The notes: generated from the sequence alone by a model not told the origin. A DNA stretch of 64,000 nt from Acidobacteriota bacterium (GCA_003222395.1 QHWB01000030.1:1-64000), one strand, 5' to 3'. Positions 34,071-43,030 are shown, counted from the first letter of the stretch. A program made the numbers and translations.

Positions 34071-35708
34071 ATGACCCGACCGATCCGAGTGCTCATCCTT
34101 GTCGCGTGCATCACCGGAACCGGCGCCGCTCTGCCGGCTCAGGCGCCGGCGCGCTTCGACCTCGAGGAAGCCACGATCGCCGATTTGCAGCAGCGCATGC
34201 AGTCGGGACGCGACACGGCGCGATCGCTCGTCGAGAAATACCTCGCGCGCATCGAGCAGATCGATCGAAACGGTCCGTCGCTGCACAGCGTGCTCGAGAC
34301 GAATCCCGACGCGCTGACGATTGCCGACGCCCTCGACGCGGAGCGGCGGAGCCACGGACCGCGCGGTCCGCTGCACGGGATCCCCATCCTGATCAAGGAC
34401 AACATCGCGACCGCCGATCGCATGATGACGACCGCCGGATCGCTCGCGCTCGCCGGATCGAAGCCGCCGAAGGATGCCTTCATCGTGCGGCGTCTCCGCG
34501 AGGCGGGCGCGATCATCCTCGGCAAGACGAACCTCAGCGAGTGGGCGAATTTCCGATCGACGCACTCGACGAGCGGCTGGAGCGGCCGCGGCGGGCTGAC
34601 GAAGAATCCGTACGCGCTCGACCGCAATCCGTCCGGTTCGAGCTCCGGATCCGGCGCTGCGGCCGCCGCGAATCTCTGCGCCGCCGCGGTCGGCACCGAG
34701 ACCGACGGATCGATCGTCTCGCCGTCGAACAACAATTCGCTCGTCGGCATCAAGCCGACGCTCGGACTCGTCAGCCGCAGCGGCATCGTGCCGATCGCGC
34801 ACAGCCAGGACACGGCGGGGCCGATGGCGCGGACCGTCACCGATGCGATGGTGCTGCTCGCGGCTCTGATCGGGTCAGATCCGGACGATGCCGCAACGAC
34901 CCGAGGCGGGGGCATCGGTGTGGGTCCTGCTGGAGCCGGTGGTTCGGGGCCGACGCGTTGGTCGGCGCCGACACTCGACCGGGATGCGCTGCGCGGCGCC
35001 CGCATCGGCGTCGTACGCAATCGTCTCTTCGGTTATAGCGCCGCGGCCGATGCGATCGCCGAAGCGGCCATCGCCGACATGAAGGCGCGCGGCGCGGTCA
35101 TCGTCGATCCGGCGAACATCCCCACGCTCGGCAAGTTCGACGAATCGGAGTTCGACGTGCTCGTGTACGAGTTCAAGGCCGACGTGAACAAGTACCTCGC
35201 ATGGCTCGGCGCCGCCTCGCCGGTGCATTCGCTGAAAGACGTGATCGCGTTCAACGACGCGCACAAGGATCAGGAGCTGCCGTACTTCGGTCAGGAGATC
35301 ATGCTCCAGGCGGAGAAGAAAGGTCCGTTGACGGAGGCGAAGTACCGCACCGAGCTGGCGAGCAACCACCGGATGTCGCGCGCGCTCGGCATCGACGCGG
35401 TGATGACGAAGTACTCGCTTGACGCGCTGGTCGCGCCGACGGGCGGACCTGCGTGGCTGTCGGATCTCGTGAACGGCGACGGCGGCACCGCCACGGCGCC
35501 GGGTCCGTCGACCGTCACGTCGGTCGCCGGCTACCCGCACATCACGGTGCCGGCGGGCTACGCGCGCGCGCTGCCGGTCGGCATCTCATTTTTCGGCCGC
35601 GCGCGGAGCGAGCCGACGCTGATCAGGCTGGCGTACGCGTACGAACAGGCGACGAAGCACCGGAAGCCGCCGACGTTTGCGGCGACCGCCGATGTGAGGC
35701 AGCCCTGA
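34071..35708 (+). CDS. Secreted amidase (amidase-signature family)
   Basis: 545 residues with a signal peptide (about 1-24, ending L-P-A-Q-A). The amidase-signature core has the catalytic Lys in IPILIKDNIAT, the Ser-cisSer-rich signature NPSGSSSGSGAAAAANLCAA with nucleophile in GTETDGSIVSP, and the DTAGPMARTV segment. It hydrolyses an amide bond outside the cytoplasm; the substrate is unknown, though related long amidases act on peptide amides. Residues around 280-310 include a Gly-rich stretch (TTRGGGIGVGPAGAGG) that looks inserted. The ATG lies seven bases after TATCAT (34058-34063), so the transcript may be leaderless. The TGA stop lies in the loop of a hairpin (35699-35716). Confidence 0.9.
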   Translation: MTRPIRVLILVACITGTGAALPAQAPARFDLEEATIADLQQRMQSGRDTARSLVEKYLARIEQIDRNGPSLHSVLETNPDALTIADALDAERRSHGPRGPLHGIPILIKDNIATADRMMTTAGSLALAGSKPPKDAFIVRRLREAGAIILGKTNLSEWANFRSTHSTSGWSGRGGLTKNPYALDRNPSGSSSGSGAAAAANLCAAAVGTETDGSIVSPSNNNSLVGIKPTLGLVSRSGIVPIAHSQDTAGPMARTVTDAMVLLAALIGSDPDDAATTRGGGIGVGPAGAGGSGPTRWSAPTLDRDALRGARIGVVRNRLFGYSAAADAIAEAAIADMKARGAVIVDPANIPTLGKFDESEFDVLVYEFKADVNKYLAWLGAASPVHSLKDVIAFNDAHKDQELPYFGQEIMLQAEKKGPLTEAKYRTELASNHRMSRALGIDAVMTKYSLDALVAPTGGPAWLSDLVNGDGGTATAPGPSTVTSVAGYPHITVPAGYARALPVGISFFGRARSEPTLIRLAYAYEQATKHRKPPTFAATADVRQP

Positions 35709-35716
35709 AGGGCTGC
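35699..35716 (+). terminator. Stop-codon hairpin after the amidase gene
   Basis: GCAGCCCTGAAGGGCTGC is a near-perfect inverted repeat whose loop holds the TGA stop. It may terminate transcription or be a diverged REP; no strong T-run follows. Confidence 0.4.
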
Positions 35717-35734
35717 GTTTCCGTCAATGATTGC

Positions 35735-36484
35735 CTACGGCGTACTTTGCCACAGTGCTCGACCGACGAAGAACGGACCGAGCCGCTCGAGATACAACGA
35801 CGTCTGCTGCGTTTTCCTCATCATCTGGACGATCGCGGAGAGCGGATAGAGATCCTTTCCGATCAGCCCGACGACGAAGTCGTTGTCGTCCTTGTCGAGG
35901 CCGTGGCACGCGAGCCGGATATCGTGCGCGTAGTCGGCCACGCCGAACGACATCCCGATGGCGCCGTGTTCCGCGAGAATGACGCGCTGCTCTTCCGTCG
36001 GCAGCTGCGCGAACTTGCCCGCACGCCGCAGCGGGTACCAGACCGCCCACCTCCACTCCGGATTCAGAACCGTCCGCCGGGGACGATGGAGCAGGATGTC
36101 GATGAGGTCCGGCTCGTAGCCGAGCGAATATGTGCGTCCCAGCATCGTGTATTCGGGCTTCTGCACCAGGGGACGAAACGCCGGCCCGTTGAGGATCGGC
36201 CGGACGCGATCCAGAAAGAAGTTCGGATCCTCGCTGAGCGTCAGCAGCGCGACGCCGCGCGGATCGTTCACGTCTTCGTAGAGCACGCCGCTGATGCCGG
36301 CGTCGCCGACGGCGTCGACGAGCCGCTGGCTGTTTTCGCAGCCGCCGAACGCGAGGAACTGCATGAAGAGCCGCGCGTCGCTGCGCTGCGGCTGCCCGTC
36401 CTTCATCCCGCCCTTCTCGCTCAGGTCGGGAGGCTCGGGACCGCGGCGGGGCGTGTGCGTCGGGGTGTGCGCAGGTGATGACAT
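35735..36484 (-). CDS. Chlorite dismutase/HemQ-superfamily heme protein
   Basis: 249 residues. The C-terminal half matches the chlorite-dismutase fold: RRAGKFAQLPTEEQRVILAEHGAIG, where the EHG histidine is the expected proximal heme ligand, then DIRLACHGLDKDDNDFVVGL and LERLGPFFVGRALWQ. Members either degrade chlorite or act as coproheme decarboxylase (HemQ) in heme synthesis. No other heme-biosynthesis gene is adjacent, so the specific role is open. The first ~25 residues are Pro/Thr-rich and nonconserved. The ATG lies seven bases after TATACT within the 24-bp divergent region shared with the GNAT gene. Confidence 0.85.
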   Translation of the reverse strand: MSSPAHTPTHTPRRGPEPPDLSEKGGMKDGQPQRSDARLFMQFLAFGGCENSQRLVDAVGDAGISGVLYEDVNDPRGVALLTLSEDPNFFLDRVRPILNGPAFRPLVQKPEYTMLGRTYSLGYEPDLIDILLHRPRRTVLNPEWRWAVWYPLRRAGKFAQLPTEEQRVILAEHGAIGMSFGVADYAHDIRLACHGLDKDDNDFVVGLIGKDLYPLSAIVQMMRKTQQTSLYLERLGPFFVGRALWQSTP

Positions 36485-36508
36485 GGATGCCAGTATAATC
36501 GCCGGCCC
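36485..36508. promoter_or_regulatory. 24-bp bidirectional promoter with overlapping -10 boxes
   Basis: Plus-strand TATAAT (36494-36499) lies nine bases before the GNAT start. Minus-strand TATACT (36497-36492) lies seven bases before the heme-protein start. The two boxes overlap by four bases, so polymerase binding in the two directions should be mutually exclusive and both messages nearly leaderless. Confidence 0.6.
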
Positions 36509-36991
36509 ATGTCTGAAGAATACCGGGTGCGGCTGGCGACGCTGGCGGACGCCGACGCGCTCGTCGGCCAGCGAATCGCCATGTTCACCGACATGGGTGT
36601 TGCCCTCGACGCGTCCGCGCTCGACACCGCATTTCGCGTCTGGCTCGCCGAAACGATGACGTCAGGAGCCTACAAGGCATGGCTGATCGAGACGGGTGGC
36701 GGCGACATCGTCGGCGGCGGCGGGATGTCGATTCTGCCCTGGCCGCCCGGTCCGCGATACATGGGCAGCAAGCTCGCGTTCGTCTACAACGTCTACGTCG
36801 AGGCCGGCTATCGGCGGCGGGGGCTGGCGCGGCGGATCATGGACGCGATCCACGACTACTGCCGCGAGCACGGCATCGCGTCGATCGCGCTCAACGCGAG
36901 CCGCGACGGTCGGGAGTTGTACGACGCGCTCGGGTACATCGTCGCACCGAACCCGATGATGTTCTACGCAGTCACTCCCGCGACAGAATGA
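36509..36991 (+). CDS. GNAT-family N-acetyltransferase
   Basis: 160 residues covering one GNAT domain. The acetyl-CoA pyrophosphate loop is RRRGLAR (motif A: VYVEAGYRRRGLARRIMDAI), preceded by the core strand and followed by GIASIALNASRDGRELYDALGY (motif B). It transfers an acetyl group to an amine of an unidentified substrate. It is transcribed divergently from the heme protein by overlapping -10 boxes and lacks a ribosome-binding site. Its 3' end overlaps a degraded minus-strand sequence. Confidence 0.9.
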   Translation: MSEEYRVRLATLADADALVGQRIAMFTDMGVALDASALDTAFRVWLAETMTSGAYKAWLIETGGGDIVGGGGMSILPWPPGPRYMGSKLAFVYNVYVEAGYRRRGLARRIMDAIHDYCREHGIASIALNASRDGRELYDALGYIVAPNPMMFYAVTPATE

Positions 36992-37198
36992 GCTGCGCGA
37001 CCTGCTTCAGCTGCGCCTCGGTGAGCAGCCATCGAGCGGCGGCGTTTCGGTCGTCGCATCGGCGAGCGCCGTTGAAATCGGCGGGTCGCGGCGCAGCAGC
37101 CGCTCGGCGGCAAGATCTTCGACGCCGCGCGTTCCGGCGGGAAGCTCGAGTTTCTGAGGCCTGGGAAACTGACCGGCCGTCCCGCTGACGGCCGCCAA
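36972..37198 (-). pseudogene. Possible decayed small gene
   Basis: Two frames look protein-like when joined: KLELPAGTRGVEDLAAERLL with RRDPPISTALADAT, then in another frame AARWLLTEAQLKQVAQLIL ending at 36972. A single frameshift near 37060 would connect them. I do not recognise the family. The whole could be chance coding in GC-rich DNA. Confidence 0.25.
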
Positions 37199-37280
37199 CG
37201 TCGCCGGCCACCGCGAGGAAGCCTTGAACCCAACGACGAAATGGAATTATGCGATCGGGACGACCCTGGGAATCGATAGA

Positions 37281-37286
37281 GTATAA
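37281..37286 (+). promoter_or_regulatory. -10 box (TATAAT) upstream of the ferredoxin gene
   Basis: A consensus TATAAT lies about 95 bases before the ferredoxin start, giving a leader of roughly 90 bases. No good -35 is evident. Confidence 0.4.
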
Positions 37287-37381
37287 TCCGCCGGTTTGGT
37301 TCAGGTAGGTCCGGCTGCTCGCCGAAGCGTCGCGAAGGCGGGATGCCAGACACGATATCATCGAGACGGAGACGCCTCAGC

Positions 37382-37756
37382 ATGCCGTTCATCATCACCG
37401 ACCCTTGCATTGAAACGAAAGACTCCGCCTGCGTGGACGTGTGTCCGGTCGACTGCATCCACCCGCGGAAGGACGAAGCGGAGTTCGCGCAGGCGACGAT
37501 GCTCTATATCCATCCGGAAGAGTGCATCGACTGCGGCGCGTGCGTGCCGGCGTGCCCGGTGGCGGCGATTTACGAAAGCGTGGACGCGACGCCATCGCAT
37601 CAGAAGGATCTCGTTGAAGCCAACGCGATCTACCGCCTCGGCGACGCCGACGCCATGGCGAAGGCTGAGGAAATCGTCCAAGCGCACATCGCGTCGCACC
37701 CCGACATCATGGCGGTCCCTGCCGCCGAGCGTCAGGCGGCCCACGCTCGCTTCTGA
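37382..37756 (+). CDS. fdxA: 7Fe ferredoxin (FdxA type)
   Basis: 124 residues. The N-terminal pattern C-x6-C-x3-C-P (CIETKDSACVDVCPVDCIHP) and the second motif CIDCGACVPACPVAAI predict one [3Fe-4S] and one [4Fe-4S] cluster, as in FdxA-type ferredoxins. The ~50-residue helical C-terminal tail is also usual. It is a soluble low-potential electron carrier. The start MPFIITDP is at the ATG at 37382. The gene is followed immediately by a CAATCTG heptad tract and then exonuclease III. Confidence 0.9.
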   Translation: MPFIITDPCIETKDSACVDVCPVDCIHPRKDEAEFAQATMLYIHPEECIDCGACVPACPVAAIYESVDATPSHQKDLVEANAIYRLGDADAMAKAEEIVQAHIASHPDIMAVPAAERQAAHARF

Positions 37757-37869
37757 CGATCGCGATTGCAGATTGCCGATTGCTGATTGATCGCTGACTG
37801 GTTGCAGAAGGAAGCCCTACCATCTGCAATCTGCAATGACAATCTGCAATCTGCAATCTGCAATCTGCA
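37757..37869. repeat. Short-period inverted tract T10 (CAATCTG heptads)
   Basis: CAATCTG repeats perfectly four times at 37841-37868 and again at 37823-37834, facing GATTGCAGATTGCCGATTG at 37763-37790. The last heptad ends at the start codon of the exonuclease III gene, so the tract forms its entire leader. Confidence 0.85.
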
Positions 37870-38628
37870 ATGAAACTGGCCACCTGGAACGTCAACGGCA
37901 TCCGGGCGCGTCAGGCTCAAGTCCAGGAATGGATCGAGCATGAGCGTCCGGACGTCGTCTGCCTCCAGGAGATCAAAGCCACTTCCGATCAGATCCCCAT
38001 GTTCCTGTGTGAACTGGAGGGATATTGGTGCTATTGGCACGGCGGCAAGGGCTACTCAGGCGTCGCGCTGCACGTCAGCAAAGCCTTCGCGCCCGAACGT
38101 CCTCCGTTCGTTCATCCTGACTTCGACTACGAGCAGCGCATCGTCACCGTCGACGTCAGCTCGGCGCTCGGCCCGCTGACCGTCGCATCGGTGTACGTAC
38201 CGAACGGCGGCAAGGATTTTCCGGCCAAGATGAACTTCCTCGAGGCGATGGACGCGTTCGCGGTGTCGCACGGGGCGGCCGGGAAGACGATCGTCATGAT
38301 GGGCGACATGAACGTCGCGCGCACCGAGCGCGACGTGCACCCGAAAGAGCGGAAGCCGCGCGCGATCGGCCAGCTCCCCGAAGAACGCGCGATCGTCGAG
38401 CGAATCCTCAGCCGCGGTCTCGTCGACGTCGGCCGCGCGCTCGATCCCGACAACGATGGGCTCTTCACATGGTGGGCGCCGTGGCGCAACATGCGCCAGC
38501 GCAACATCGGGTGGCGGCTCGATTACGTGTTCGCGACCGAATCGCTCGCCAGACGCGCGACGGCGTGTCCGGTGCAGAAGGATGTGGGGACGAGCGACCA
38601 TGCGCCGGTGATCGCGGTATTCTCCTAG
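37870..38628 (+). CDS. xth: Exodeoxyribonuclease III
   Basis: 252 residues, typical for ExoIII/AP endonucleases of the EEP superfamily. Motifs: [13 protein letters not shown], the catalytic Glu in [31 protein letters not shown] with Asp/Asn, [11 protein letters not shown] and the final TSDHAPVIA with the catalytic Asp-His. It repairs abasic sites and degrades 3' ends of duplex DNA. No ribosome-binding site is visible because a CAATCTG heptad tract runs up to the ATG. A CACGAAA tract separates it from lysC. Confidence 0.95.
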   Translation: MKLATWNVNGIRARQAQVQEWIEHERPDVVCLQEIKATSDQIPMFLCELEGYWCYWHGGKGYSGVALHVSKAFAPERPPFVHPDFDYEQRIVTVDVSSALGPLTVASVYVPNGGKDFPAKMNFLEAMDAFAVSHGAAGKTIVMMGDMNVARTERDVHPKERKPRAIGQLPEERAIVERILSRGLVDVGRALDPDNDGLFTWWAPWRNMRQRNIGWRLDYVFATESLARRATACPVQKDVGTSDHAPVIAVFS

Positions 38629-38630
38629 TC

Positions 38631-38741
38631 ACGAAACATACGAAATCACGAAACACACGAAATCAATTAGCCTTAGGCTTGGGCTACAAAAGAATTCTGT
38701 TTCGTGAGTGTCGTGCCTTCGTGTTCTTCGTGGTGGCTGTG
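38631..38741. repeat. Short-period inverted tract T11 (CACGAAA class)
   Basis: ACGAAAC/ACGAAATC words at 38631-38668 face TTCGTGAGTGTCGTG and TTCGTGTTCTTCGTGG at 38699-38734. It fills the interval between xth and lysC and abuts the lysC start. Confidence 0.75.
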
Positions 38742-40004
38742 ATGTCAGTAACAGTGCAGAAATACGGCGGCTCGAGCGTCGCTGACGTCACCCGCATCAA
38801 GCGCGTCGCCGAGCGGGTGATGGAGACCAAGCGGCGGGGACACGATGTCGTCGTCGTCGTCTCGGCCATGGGCGACACCACCGACGATCTGCTGGCGCTC
38901 GCCAGGCAGGTTTCGGCCAATCCGGAGCGCCGAGAGCTCGACATGCTGCTCACGGCCGGCGAGCGGATCGCGATGGCGGTGCTGTCGATGGCGATTCGCG
39001 AGCTCGGCGGCGATGCCATCAGCTTCACCGGGAGCCAGTCGGGCATCATCACCAACGATCGTCACGTGGACGCGCGCATCATCGAGGTGCGTCCGTTCCG
39101 CGTGCAGGACGAGCTGGCGCGCGGCAAAATCGTCGTCATCGCCGGATATCAGGGCGTCTCGTACCGGCGGGAAGTGACGACGCTCGGGCGCGGCGGCAGC
39201 GACACGACGGCGGTCGCGATGGCGGCGGCGCTCGGAGCCGAGTACTGCGAGATTTGCTCGGACGTCGACGGCGTCTACACCGCCGACCCGCGCGTGGTGA
39301 CGTCGGCGCGCCGGATCGGGACACTGTCGTACGAAGAAACGCAGGAGCTGGCGGAAGCCGGCGCGAGAGTGCTGAACGCGCAGGCGGTGGAATTCGCAAA
39401 GGAAAAAGGGATTGCGATCTACGCGCGCGCGACGGCATCGCCGCTTCCGGGTGCAGATCCGTCTGCTGACGGCACCGTGGTACGCCGCTTCCCGCCGCGG
39501 ATGCCCGGCGTGGTCGTCGGCATCGCGAGCGAGAAGGACGTACTGGTGCTCACGGCCCGGGTGCCGCAGGTGGCGCGGGGCTTTGAGCCGAGCGATCTCC
39601 GCTCGCCTGAAAGGCTCGCGCTCCAGGTGATGGCCGTGCTCGACGAGCATCGCGTCGCCGGGAAGCAGCTCCACCTCGCCGACGGCCAGCTGACCGTCGT
39701 GGTGTCGCGCGAGAACCTGCACGAGGAAGCGCGTGTGCGCGCAGCACTTCACGCGCAGTTCGGCGACGCCGTCCGGATCACCGACGCGCTCGGCGCCGTG
39801 AGCGCGATCGGCGCCGGCATCAACGCGTCGTTCCACAACCTGCGGCGCGGATCGGACGCGCTCGCGTCGGCCGGCATTGCCGCGACCGGCATCGCGACGT
39901 CGTCGTTCCGCATCACGTGGACAATCGATCGCGGCAGACTGGACGACGCCGTGCGCCTGTTCCATCGTACGTTCATCGAAGAACGACAAACGCCCGTGCC
40001 GTGA
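38742..40004 (+). CDS. lysC: Aspartate kinase with an in-frame REPIN insertion
   Basis: 420 residues. The kinase domain has the signature [11 protein letters not shown] at the N-terminus, the Thr/Ser-rich [21 protein letters not shown], and [13 protein letters not shown]. Two ACT domains follow for feedback control by lysine and/or threonine. It phosphorylates aspartate, the first step to lysine, threonine, methionine and diaminopimelate. Residues about 277-295 ([17 protein letters not shown]) are encoded by a REPIN placed between the kinase and regulatory regions; aspartokinases lack this stretch. Whether it alters inhibition is unknown. The ATG at 38742 is chosen because homology starts there. 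Confidence 0.95.
   Translation: MSVTVQKYGGSSVADVTRIKRVAERVMETKRRGHDVVVVVSAMGDTTDDLLALARQVSANPERRELDMLLTAGERIAMAVLSMAIRELGGDAISFTGSQSGIITNDRHVDARIIEVRPFRVQDELARGKIVVIAGYQGVSYRREVTTLGRGGSDTTAVAMAAALGAEYCEICSDVDGVYTADPRVVTSARRIGTLSYEETQELAEAGARVLNAQAVEFAKEKGIAIYARATASPLPGADPSADGTVVRRFPPRMPGVVVGIASEKDVLVLTARVPQVARGFEPSDLRSPERLALQVMAVLDEHRVAGKQLHLADGQLTVVVSRENLHEEARVRAALHAQFGDAVRITDALGAVSAIGAGINASFHNLRRGSDALASAGIAATGIATSSFRITWTIDRGRLDDAVRLFHRTFIEERQTPVP
39570..39624. repeat. In-frame REPIN inside lysC
   Basis: Left unit GTGG with core GGCTTTGAGCC (39570-39593); right unit with core GCCTGAAAGGC ending CTCC (39601-39624, GGAG on the minus strand). Spacer seven bases. Confidence 0.8.
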
Positions 40005-40007
40005 TCC

Positions 40008-40080
40008 GCTCGCCTGAAAGGCTCGCGCTACGGGAAAGCTCGCGCGACGATACGATGTAGGGCGAGGGTTTCAGCCGAGC
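40008..40080. repeat. REPIN between lysC and pepT
   Basis: The left unit ends CTAC (40008-40031); the right unit begins GTAG (40057-40080, core GGTTTCAGCC). It begins three bases after the lysC stop and ends nine bases before the pepT start. Confidence 0.8.
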
Positions 40081-40089
40081 CGCACGACA

Positions 40090-41325
40090 ATGTCGAACGT
40101 TCTCGAACGTTTTCTTCGCTACGTCCGCTACGACACGCAATCGAACGAACAGTCGAAGACGTATCCCAGCACCGACAAACAGCTCGTGCTGCTGCGCGAT
40201 CTGGCGGCGGAGCTGCGCGACGTCGGCCTGCACGACGCCGCAATCGACGACTATGGGTACGTGATGGCGACGGTGCCCGCGACGACCAGCCGCGACGTGG
40301 CCACGATTGGATTCATCGCCCACGTCGACACGTCGCCCGAAATGAGCGGCGCCGACGTCCGACCGATCGTGCACTCCGCCTACGACGGGCGCGATCTCGT
40401 CCTGCCCGACGACCCGACCGCCGTGCTGCGGCTCGCGAACGATCCGGCGCTCGGCGAGCAGATGGGACACGACATCGTCACCGCGTCCGGCGCGACGCTG
40501 CTCGGCGCCGACGACAAGGCAGGCGTCGCCGAAATCGTGACGGCGGCTGCGTACCTCGCGGCGCATCCGGAGATCGAGCACGGACCGATCCGCGTCGCCT
40601 TCACGCCGGACGAGGAAGTGGGACGCGGCACGCAGCATTTCGACGTGGCGCGATTCGGCGCCGTGTGCGCCTACACGATGGACGGAGGGGAGCGCGGCGA
40701 AATCGAGATGGAAAGCTTCTCGGCCGACGCGATGACGGTGACGTTCCACGGCTTCAACACGCATCCCGGCTACGCGAAGGGCCGGATGGTGAACGCCATC
40801 AAAGCCGCCGCTGCGTTCATCGATCGGCTGCCGCGCGACACCATGAACCCGGAGGCGACCGACGGCTACGACGGCTTCGTGCATCCGTACGTCGTCAACG
40901 CGAGCGTCGACAGGACGTCGGTGCGACTGATCGTCCGCGATTTCGTGACGAGCGGGCTGAGGGAAAAGGCAGCGCTCCTCGCGGAGCTCGCGCGCGAGGC
41001 CGCGCTGGTGTATCCAGGCACACGCGTCGAGCTCGCCATCGAGGAACAGTATCGGAACATGAAAGAGGTGCTCGAAAGGCATCCGGCGATCGTCGAGCAC
41101 GCGCGCAGCGCCATCCGCGACGCCGGTCTCGAACCCCGCTCCCGTCCCATCCGCGGCGGCACCGACGGATCGCGTCTCTCGTTCATGGGTCTGCCGACGC
41201 CGAACCTGTTCGCCGGCGAGCACAACTTTCACTCGCGGCTCGAATGGGTCTCCGCGCAGGACATGGAGAAGGCGGTCGAGGTCATCGTGCACCTGTGTCG
41301 CAGGTGGGCGCGCCCCGGCGCTTGA
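40090..41325 (+). CDS. pepT: Peptidase T (tripeptide aminopeptidase)
   Basis: 411 residues, M20B metallopeptidase. Zinc ligands and catalytic residues are seen in GFIAHVDTSPEMSG (His/Asp), LLGADDKAGVAEI (bridging Asp), FTPDEEVGRG (Glu-Glu), YTMDGGERGEIE (Asp) and NLFAGEHNFHSRLEW (His). It removes the N-terminal residue of tripeptides in the cytoplasm. The leader is a REPIN. Its 3' end overlaps the convergent membrane-protein gene by 44 bases. Confidence 0.95.
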   Translation: MSNVLERFLRYVRYDTQSNEQSKTYPSTDKQLVLLRDLAAELRDVGLHDAAIDDYGYVMATVPATTSRDVATIGFIAHVDTSPEMSGADVRPIVHSAYDGRDLVLPDDPTAVLRLANDPALGEQMGHDIVTASGATLLGADDKAGVAEIVTAAAYLAAHPEIEHGPIRVAFTPDEEVGRGTQHFDVARFGAVCAYTMDGGERGEIEMESFSADAMTVTFHGFNTHPGYAKGRMVNAIKAAAAFIDRLPRDTMNPEATDGYDGFVHPYVVNASVDRTSVRLIVRDFVTSGLREKAALLAELAREAALVYPGTRVELAIEEQYRNMKEVLERHPAIVEHARSAIRDAGLEPRSRPIRGGTDGSRLSFMGLPTPNLFAGEHNFHSRLEWVSAQDMEKAVEVIVHLCRRWARPGA

Positions 41326-43030
41326 CGACCGCGGCGCGTCCGAAGCGCGCGACGACGTCGACGCTCGTGCGGATGTCGCGGGGCAATCGGTCGAAATCGT
41401 CGGCGATGGCGTAAGGCAGCCCGCTCGGATAGATCCACCGGATCAGCGCTTTCTGCGGGTCGAACGTGTCCGGATCTTCCATCCGCGCGGTCGGCCGCGG
41501 ATTTCGCAGTACCGCGAGATGCAGCCAGTACGCCGTGTAGCCATTCGAAACGAGATAGTCGACGCACGCAGCCGGCGCGTGCTCGCGCGTCCAGATGCCC
41601 GCCCGCAGGATGGGCTTCGTGATGACCGGCGCCGCGCGCGGCGGATGCGTCGCGGCGAAAACCGAGAAGACGGCGATCAGTAATCCGGCGGAGGCCGGAC
41701 GCCACCGGAAGCCCAGTTGACGTCCGGCCTGAATGAGAGCAGCAATCGCGACCGCGCCGCAAACGGCCAGCGGATAGATCGCGAGGTACATCATTTTCAG
41801 CGCAATGTACGGCGTGTCGGCGCCGCGACGCTTCGCGACGACGAACAGCGCGAACGCCTGGACGGCGATGGCGGCGAGGCACGCCACGAGCGCGCGATCG
41901 ATCGTGCGCGCCGCGATGAGCGCAACGCCAGCGGCGCTCAGCAATAGAAACGTCCATCCGATTGCCGCTACCGACGGGCGCAGCACATATCCGCTCGTCG
42001 CCGCGTATCCGAGCCATTGCACGCGGCCGACGATGTGCACGGCCGCAACGAAGGCGATCGGCACGACGCCGATGACGAAGTGCCGAACGAGCTCGGGCAA
42101 TGGCTGCGGACGCCGCCACAGCATCACCGCCGCGAGGGCGATCAGCGGCGGACCGATCCAGATCGGCCACGCCAGAAACGTCGCCATTCCGGCGAACGCG
42201 AACAGCACCAACGCGCCGATCCAGTGATCGTGTTCCCACACGACGAGCGCCCACAGCATCACGACGGCGAACAGCTCCGCGACGACCTGCGCGATGAACG
42301 AGTGCTCGGTGAACGATCCGAGAAAATACGCGCGCGGGAGGAGGAGGAGCAGCACCGCGCCGACGGCGATGGGCGTTCGAGGCAAGCCGGCCGGCAACAG
42401 CCGCAACGCGATCAGAAAGACGAAGCCCGCCTTCAGCGCAACGGTGAACGCCACGACCGGATACAGCGCGTGCAAACCATCCGTTCGCGTCCACGCGCCG
42501 GCGAGCGCGATCAGCAGATGACTTCCGGGCGTGTAATAGACCATGTCGCCGAGATACGGATCCGACACGACGTCGCGCGACAGCTGCCACTGGCGCTCGA
42601 TGTAGTCGATGAGCACGAGATGATGCGTGATGTCGGGTCCGCCGCCGACCCACAGCAGCGTCGGCCACGCCAGCCACAGGAGCCACACGAATATCGCGCC
42701 CACGATTGCCGCGAACGCAATGAGTTCCTGCTGCCGATGGCTCGCCTGAAAAGCTCGCCCTACCGGACCGTTATCGTGTGACGCGACAAGATTGTTGTAG
42801 CGCGAGGCTCTCAGCCGAGCGCCCGAGGCGTGCCACAGCCAGCGGAACACCATGGCAGCGACGACGATTGCCAACAGCAGGATGACGAACGGCAGAACCG
42901 TGTAGCCGGATCGATAGACGAGATATGCGCTGACGATCGCGGCCGCCGGCAACGACATTGCCGACGCCGCGGCCGCTTCGGCGGGCGTCAGCCGGGAGCG
43001 AACATGCTGGTCTGCCCCTAGGGGCGACAT
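41282..43030 (-). CDS. Polytopic membrane protein (possible GT-C type glycosyltransferase) with REPIN insertion
   Basis: 582 residues with about 12-13 hydrophobic helices and a C-terminal soluble domain (about 480-582). A periplasmic-loop segment GGGPDITHHLVLIDYIERQW after helix 3 and the multi-helix layout resemble GT-C glycosyltransferases, but no definite family motif is seen, so the function is open. The ATG at 43030 overlaps the stop of the upstream DUF1028 gene by 13 bases. Residues about 71-97 (ARLRASRYNNLVASHDNG and PVGRAFQAS) are encoded by a REPIN in a cytoplasmic or periplasmic loop between helices 2 and 3. Confidence 0.75.
   Translation of the reverse strand: MSPLGADQHVRSRLTPAEAAAASAMSLPAAAIVSAYLVYRSGYTVLPFVILLLAIVVAAMVFRWLWHASGARLRASRYNNLVASHDNGPVGRAFQASHRQQELIAFAAIVGAIFVWLLWLAWPTLLWVGGGPDITHHLVLIDYIERQWQLSRDVVSDPYLGDMVYYTPGSHLLIALAGAWTRTDGLHALYPVVAFTVALKAGFVFLIALRLLPAGLPRTPIAVGAVLLLLLPRAYFLGSFTEHSFIAQVVAELFAVVMLWALVVWEHDHWIGALVLFAFAGMATFLAWPIWIGPPLIALAAVMLWRRPQPLPELVRHFVIGVVPIAFVAAVHIVGRVQWLGYAATSGYVLRPSVAAIGWTFLLLSAAGVALIAARTIDRALVACLAAIAVQAFALFVVAKRRGADTPYIALKMMYLAIYPLAVCGAVAIAALIQAGRQLGFRWRPASAGLLIAVFSVFAATHPPRAAPVITKPILRAGIWTREHAPAACVDYLVSNGYTAYWLHLAVLRNPRPTARMEDPDTFDPQKALIRWIYPSGLPYAIADDFDRLPRDIRTSVDVVARFGRAAVVKRRGAPTCDTGAR
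42740..42820. repeat. In-frame REPIN inside the membrane-protein gene
   Basis: Left unit with core GCCTGAAAAGC ending CTAC (42740-42763); right unit beginning GTAG with core GGCTCTCAGCC (42797-42820). Confidence 0.8.

Noticed and set aside
37757-37869. Possible CRISPR array
   Set aside because: The repeats are only seven bases long and contiguous with no spacers; no cas gene is near.
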